DNA from: Episyrphus balteatus
Taxonomy: Eukaryota > Arthropoda > Insecta > Diptera > Syrphidae
Reading direction: 5' to 3'
DNA: 64,000 nucleotides
NCBI RefSeq assembly: GCF_945859705.1
Contig: NC_079135.1
Span: forward strand, 32,475,679 to 32,539,678
Shown: one piece after another, positions 58,545-64,000 of the stretch
Position numbering within the stretch: position 1 is the first letter of the stretch
Layout: every line of letters begins with the position of its first letter
The notes under the pieces: generated by a model
What the model saw: only the letters and a program-made list of their open reading frames with translations
What the model was told of the DNA's origin: nothing
The model's database searches: none
Translations under genes and position numbers: made by a program

Positions 58545-59155
58545 TGCAATATATTTTTTTTGAAACATTTTTGTTATTGTTAGCGACTGACCCCATGAAT
58601 AAATGTTTAAATTATGATTTTATGCTCTACTAGGAGAAGGACTTGAAAATTCTTTTAAGGTAATTAGGATATTTTTCAGTTTTCGTTTTGAGTACAAGAA
58701 GTCCAATATTGTTTTTTTTTTTTAGTTTTATGTGGGTCGTAGTTATAAGGTGCTTGTCTGAAAACCTATATCAAATTAACTTTTCTTAGTGGAAAGGATT
58801 TATTTGTTGGTAGGGTTAATGGATTTTTTTTTACTTCAATAAAGTTATTTTAGTTGTCAAGGGTATTTTGTTAAATATGATCCTAGCAATTATTGTAAAA
58901 TTGAAATTTTCAAAAAGAGTACCTACCAACCTAAACAAAAAAATTCGTTAGCTGAGGTGAATTTTATGCTATTTTAACAAGTCAAAAAGCAAATTACTCG
59001 AAAACGTTTTATAAACGTTCACGACATTTTTTCACGAGCTGAAAAACCTTTATTAATCATTAAAGTAATGGGGTTTAATACTAAATTTAGAAAATCCTAC
59101 TTTCGAATTTGCCAAAGATTTCGTTCCAAGGGACAAATCGAAGATAATATCAAGC
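58545..59155. other. AT-rich non-coding stretch
   Basis: Nothing supported beyond base composition. Confidence 0.5.
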
Positions 59156-59158
59156 GTT

Positions 59159-60000
59159 GTTTTTTGAAGTGAAAACTTCTTTAGTATCATAGTGATTTGA
59201 AACAAGATGAAACGAAAACGCGACACGAAAATTCAACTTAACTTTTTTGTTTTAATAGATAGATGGATGAAATTTGTACTGTAGATAGGTAATTAAATAA
59301 ACTATAATTGTACAAAATTAATTTAATATTCAAAATTCTAAGATAACTGTACAAAGATGTTCTTTTTCTACACACGTTATATCTTTTGATCTAGTGCACA
59401 TACAAATTTGATTTAACTTTAATACGCATGCTGATAACATAACCTTTTATTTGATATATCACACATAACGGTACGCGCTCTACAAGTTACACAATCTTAA
59501 ATTGAAAAAATTGAAAAATACCACAAAACACCTGTGGAGATCTGTTGCCGATGACCAGCCACCAGTGTAGGAAGTACAGTAATCTCAGTTTCAAAATTCG
59601 ACTTACTTTTTTTGTAGGCATGGTAGAAATGTGATTGATACGTCATATAAAAAGTGAAAAAAGCTTTCAGATGATATAAAACTTATCATAGGTTGTCATT
59701 TAAAAAAATAGATTTAATGAGAGGAAAAAGATTGATTTTTGTACTTTTTTGATGAAAAAATTGATTGGGTTCAAAAAATTCTAGTTCTTTTGTAGATGTT
59801 GTATAGACATGGTCGATATAAATATTTTGAGCTGAAACAATAAGCTTTCGGGTGATATAAAATTTATTATAGGTGGGTGGATTTAAAGGTGATAGAATAA
59901 AAAAAGGTAGACTTTTTCGATTTTTTTTTGCAAGAAAAATAATTTTTTAAGGTTTCACTTCTACCACGTGTGAATTGCACACATGATTTTTACTTGCGAT
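59159..60000 (-). repeat. Dispersed repeat, copy 2 of a pair
   Basis: Inverted relative to 14066-14783, with the landmarks CGATGACCAGCCACCAGTG, ATCACACATAACGGTACG and GTTATATCTTTTGATCTAG. It is about 125 bp longer: the AAGCTTTC.G.TGATATAAAA unit occurs twice (about 59665 and 59843), whereas copy 1 has it once. Confidence 0.8.
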
Positions 60001-60059
60001 ATAAGTACTATATATCAAGTTATGCATTCGTACAAAAAAAAAAGTTGAGATAACATTTT

Positions 60060-60770
60060 TCCATGACATTACGATGATAGACAATGCCAAAAAAGTGGGT
60101 CCCGGAAGTCCGTCTGTCTGTCTGTCTGTCTGTATAAGGAACTAGAGCCTAAACGGATGAACCGATTGACTCCAAACTTGCTATATAGCAGTTTTTTGGG
60201 ACTTTTCAGAGGGGTTTTTGGAATTAATTTTTTTGGACCAAAAATAACGGTACCTGTCATACAAAAATTTCGGAAAAGTTTAATTTCACGAAAACGGCTC
60301 CAACGATTTTGTTAAAAAATTCAAGTGTTAGTTTTTAAACAAGGTCTATCTTTTGAAGAGAAATTTTTTTTTGAAAATCATTATTAACGGTACCTGCCAT
60401 AGGACCGCTTTTTCCAAATCGGATTTTCTGCAAAACTACTTATTGTATTTCAACGAAATTTACGAAACATAAGAAAAAAATAAAATTAAAAAAAAAAAAT
60501 TTTTTGGATTTTTAAAAAAAATTTGAAAATTTTTTTTTGAAAAATCGAATTTTCGAAAACGGTACATTGAATTTTTTTGAAATTTTGTTTTTAGATGTTG
60601 ATTAGTTATTTCTACAAAATGGCATACCAATTTTATTTTTAAACTTTTTTTTGAAAAAATTATTTATAAAAAAAATAGTTTTTTAAAAAACGGCTCTAAC
60701 GATTTTGAAATTTTTTTTTCCTAAAAATGCACCTTAATATATCAAATAAAACTGCGTACTTGTTTTGTGG
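60060..60770 (+). repeat. Dispersed repeat with (GTCT)n and ACGGCTC words
   Basis: TTACGATGATAGACAATGCC, then five GTCT units (60110-60132), then GGAACTAGAGCCTAAACGGA, then three rounds of ...AACGGTACCTG / AAACGGCTCNAACGATTTTG words. Related fragments are at 7430-7540 and 49780-50090. Non-coding, ends not defined. Confidence 0.65.
60110..60132. repeat. (GTCT)n microsatellite
   Basis: Five to six tandem units, part of the dispersed repeat. Confidence 0.85.
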
Positions 60771-60774
60771 GGCG

Positions 60775-62320
60775 ATTTGATTTCAGATATTGTTTTGTTT
60801 TTTTGAAAAATGAATTTAATTTTTTTTTTGTTTTTATATACCTACAGTTCCCAAGTTTCTGTATAAAAAGTCTTAAAAATTTAAGCAACTTGAACTCTAA
60901 GAGCAAGTTCGTGCATTTAATTTTTTTCTTTTTTCGATTGAAAGTTACGAATGAAATAAATGACCAAGAAAATAACTTCAAACAAACTTACATAGCGAAA
61001 TGCACAAGTACGCACGCTACACCTATTGTTTACTTACATTCAAGACTGGTCCCTAATTAAAAAGTTTTTAATCTAATTTTATCGAACCTCAATATCCAAT
61101 CTCCTACAATTTTCTTGGTAAACCAAATTGAGATGATGACGGTTAATTTCTCTCGATACGAGAATAACTTCTCGTTTAAATTAAAAGTTTTTAATTAAAA
61201 AAATTTGTATGTAGCTAAAAATAGTTCAATCATTTCCATCATCATCATAGCACTATTTTCTATCTACCCATCATTATTTTTTAGTAATTTATTATTTCTT
61301 CTCCATTGTTTTTTTTTTTGCAAAAAGAAGGATTTTAATGTTCATCATAATATTTAGCATACTCATACTTCTACTACTTATTCATTTTACACAAACAACT
61401 GCAAAAGCATTGTTTAACGATGTTTTAATGGAAATAACCTTTAGTGTGTACAATATAATGGGTAAAAAGCGGTCCTTGTTTGTTTTCCAAACACAAGATA
61501 GCCATATCCGAGGCTAACTGAAAAGTTTCTCCGCCTTTATCCTTCGGATGTGAGGGCGATTATTATATAGATATGTAGGATGTATCTCTCTCTCTACCAA
61601 CAAACATATTATACTCGTAAATCATGAGATAGAGTCGGGGCGAATATTAGTTGGTATTATTATTGTTATTACTTTTCGGTCTGAAATTACAAACTATTAT
61701 TATTATTATGTGCCCAGGTCCGCGCACCACCTATTCGTATGATGATTATTACACAGAACAGAACGGATACAATGGAGAAAGCAACAATTTGTTCCTTTTT
61801 ATTGAAAACAAAGGGCAGGTTTAATGTATAATGGCGGCTGCCCGGCCGGTCGACGCAGGTGAATATAGTGAAATAAATAATATATATGTAGATGAACAAA
61901 GTATAATAACGGAGTAGTATGAAGGATTGGCGATTGGGAATATAGCTAGTATATAGAAGGAAGAGGTTATTGTTTTGCAAACTTTGTAATTAGTTACGAA
62001 AACCGTTGTGAAGTTATGCAGATGGTGTACTGTTTTGTTTGTGTTGCTGTATTCATGTTTGGTAAGAGTCAATATAAGAATAACCTTATCAAATCTTTCG
62101 ATTGGGGAGTTTTTGGAAAATTGGATTTAAAAGTTTTTCAAACTAAAAGATAATGAGCTTATTATTATTTGACGGAAATCGAACTCTTTTTTAACTTATC
62201 TATCTAGATTTTGTTCTGTATAGAAATAACAATCTTTGATAATTCCTAGGCACCTTAATTATAACTTTGTTTTAGTAAGAACTGAAATTAAATACCCGTC
62301 TTCTTTTTTTTAAATACAAG
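60775..62320. other. Non-coding stretch, part GC-richer
   Basis: 61480-62060 is less AT-rich, with the word GGCGGCTGCCCGGCCGGTCG near 61834. The frames at 61687-62072 (minus) are Ile/Tyr-rich and unrecognised. No repeat ends seen. Confidence 0.35.
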
Positions 62321-62322
62321 AA

Positions 62323-62325
62323 TTA
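62323..62325. repeat. Putative 3-bp duplication TTA, left
   Basis: TTA also follows the right end at 63472-63474. Confidence 0.5.
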
Positions 62326-63471
62326 GTCCGGTCAATTTAGACATCCGAGGCTACATTAATTCCCAGCAAGCTGAAAATTGATAGGATTGTTGGAAATATC
62401 ATCATTAATTAAATCTAAAAAGTCCTCATCGATCCGAGACCTGGAAAAAATTTTACTTGGGGTCAAAGGTCACAAAAACTGGTTTTTCACGATTTTCAGC
62501 AAAATGGTAAGTCTTATCAAAAAATTTTCAATGCAAAAAATGTAGACCAGATTATTATCTATAAGAAGTGTCATGACACTGTTTTTCCTAAGACCCACCG
62601 TTTCTTAGGTATAACGATTCAAAAAGTTGAAGTTGAGTTGTAATCGTCATAATCAGGCCTATTCTGAAAAAAAAAAAACTCTCAACTGAAAAGTTCCTGA
62701 TATTTCATTATTTTTTTTAGCTTGAATTTCGTTCTTCAATGGTTAAGAATATAGGTGGCCAACTTTCTTAAAAATATTCTGGTCTAAGGGAAATATTTTT
62801 AAGGAAGTTGGCCACCTATGTTTCTATAGATTTATTTTATACCACAGGTGTTAAAATTTTGTTTAAGGAAAATGTGCAATAGCTATGAAATTTTAAAAGT
62901 GTTTATGTACTCATCCAACTATGTATTGTAGAAAATTATAAAAAAAAAAAATATATAAAATTCTTTAATTCGTGGTTGTAGTGAACGAAAACATAAGATG
63001 ATAAAATTTAAAATGCACTGAACGAAAAAAAGCCAATATTTTATAAACTGGTTGGGATAGAACTTTTTTCTATCTGTTTTTAGAAAAGTCATAAGTGTAG
63101 CTATCAGCCGTTTAATTGTTGTCCATTCACTATCGGACACCCTGAATTGTAGGTATTCGGATCTGTTCTAAAAAAAAAAAAGAAACGGTGGGTCTTAGGA
63201 AAAACAGTGTCATGACACTTGTTATAGATAATAATCTGGTCTAAAATTTTTGCATTGAAAATGTTTTGATAAGACTTACCATTTTGCTTAAAATCGTGAA
63301 AAACCAGTTTTTGTGACCTTTGACCCCAAGTAAAATTTTTTCCAGGTCTCGGATCGATGAGGACTTTTTAGATTTAATTTATGATGGTGTTTCCAACAAT
63401 CCTACCAATTTTCAGCTTGCTGGGAATTAATGTAACCTCATCCCCTTATTTTAGTCTAATTTTGACCGGAC
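62326..63471. mobile_element. 1.1-kb palindromic element, GTCCGGTCAA ends
   Basis: The arms (62326-62612 and 63180-63471) mirror each other: GTCCGGTCAA, CAGCAAGCTGAAAATTG, GATCCGAGACCTGGAAAAA, TTTGTGACC-type words and GTGTCATGACACTG. The spacer of 567 bp holds a further perfect-looking hairpin at 62751-62819. Flanking TTA on both sides. The core words CACGATTTTCAGCAAAA and ATTATTATCTATAA resemble in plan the arm module of the CATAGTAG family. Non-coding. Confidence 0.82.
62751..62819. repeat. Hairpin with 28-bp arms
   Basis: ATAGGTGGCCAACTTTCTTA and following bases pair with a right arm ending AAGTTGGCCACCTAT; the loop is about 13 nt. Nested within the spacer of the palindromic element. Confidence 0.88.
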
Positions 63472-63621
63472 TTAATTTTAAATTTAAATCATACTGTATG
63501 TAAAACGTAAATGACAAAGGAAGAAATTAAAAAAAAATAAAATTTTTTAAGTCGCTTAGGTCCCGATACCTGGAAAATAACACAGCCACAAAAAAATAAA
63601 GATCTGACCTGGGGTTGCGAC

Positions 63622-64000
63622 CAGTGGCGTATCCAGAAAAAATTTTGAAGGGGGCTGTAAAATTTTTTTAGAGGGTAAATGTGCGAAAAAAATTTAATTT
63701 CTTTTTATTAATTTTTGATAGAGAGTTAAACGCTGTGCTGCGGTACTGAAAGTGGTATAGTAGCATTATACTGCTCTTGACAGATTCGTACTACTGTCTC
63801 CTCCTTTCACATTCAGAGTAGGTACCTAGTGCTTTTTCAAAATTCTTGTGTCCCAAACGATTTACACAAACAGCAAGGAGTTGAGTCATCCTTAAAAAAA
63901 AAAAAAAAACACTTTATTTCGTTCGAACTTTGTCATGTGCTGAATCAAAAAATGTTTACAGATTTATTCCTGTCACGTCAAGAGTTTTTGAGCTAAACTC
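63622..64000. mobile_element. Left end of a hAT-type element, cut by the window
   Basis: CAGTGGCGTATCCAGAAAAA followed by a GGGGGCTG word is a typical hAT terminus and matches the CAGGGGCGTATAC end type at 39553/41471. The partner end lies outside, so the call rests on one end. Confidence 0.5.

Overview
The window looks like nuclear DNA from a fly (Diptera, probably a brachyceran), AT-rich and almost gene-free. The only long reading frames belong to a LINE retrotransposon, and there is no operon-like layout. No complete host gene, rRNA, functional tRNA or CRISPR array is visible. The fly assignment rests on the type of LINE relics, CAA/A-rich leader-like stretches and frequent TAGGTACCTA-type words; it is an inference, not a search result. 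The stretch is best read as intergenic or intronic DNA. A few GC-richer, low-repeat islands (about 2.4-4.6, 11.8-12.3, 20.2-20.7, 29.3-30.5, 37.3-38.1, 57.4-58.5 and 61.5-62.1 kb) may hold promoters or first exons.

The rest is transposon layers. From left to right: a small hairpin MITE (1.1 kb); a hAT element with an exact 8-bp duplication (5.5-6.7 kb); a 1.7-kb palindromic element (7.9-9.6 kb); a CACTGGTC-ended element (12.65-13.67 kb); a foldback element (15.3-16.1 kb) with a second, interrupted copy at 26.5-27.7 kb; a 0.9-kb TA-flanked inverted-repeat element with repeated TGTTTACATTTACCC words (24.9-25.8 kb); a decayed R1/I-type LINE end (28.0-28.5 kb); a full-length CR1-like LINE with a 13-bp target duplication (31.3-36.0 kb), itself inside an older CACTGGTC element; a four-deep transposon nest (38.7-42.1 kb); a 4.4-kb foldback giant with 9-bp duplications (43.8-48.2 kb); a self-nested CACTGGTC element (52.8-53.7 kb); a second palindromic element related to the 7.9-kb one (54.1-56.3 kb); an opposite-orientation copy of a 14-kb repeat (59.2-60.0 kb); another palindromic element (62.3-63.5 kb); and a hAT end running off the window.

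The main discovery candidates are the foldback giant and the network of palindromic, non-coding elements that share internal modules while carrying different terminal repeats. The CACTGGTC family has a 3-bp TTA duplication that can be proven from an empty site inside the window. The foldback giant has terminal arrays of small hairpins, near-identical 1.45-kb arms around a 22-nt loop, and a loop-free 240-bp palindrome in one arm only. None of these encodes a visible transposase, so all would have to be mobilised in trans.
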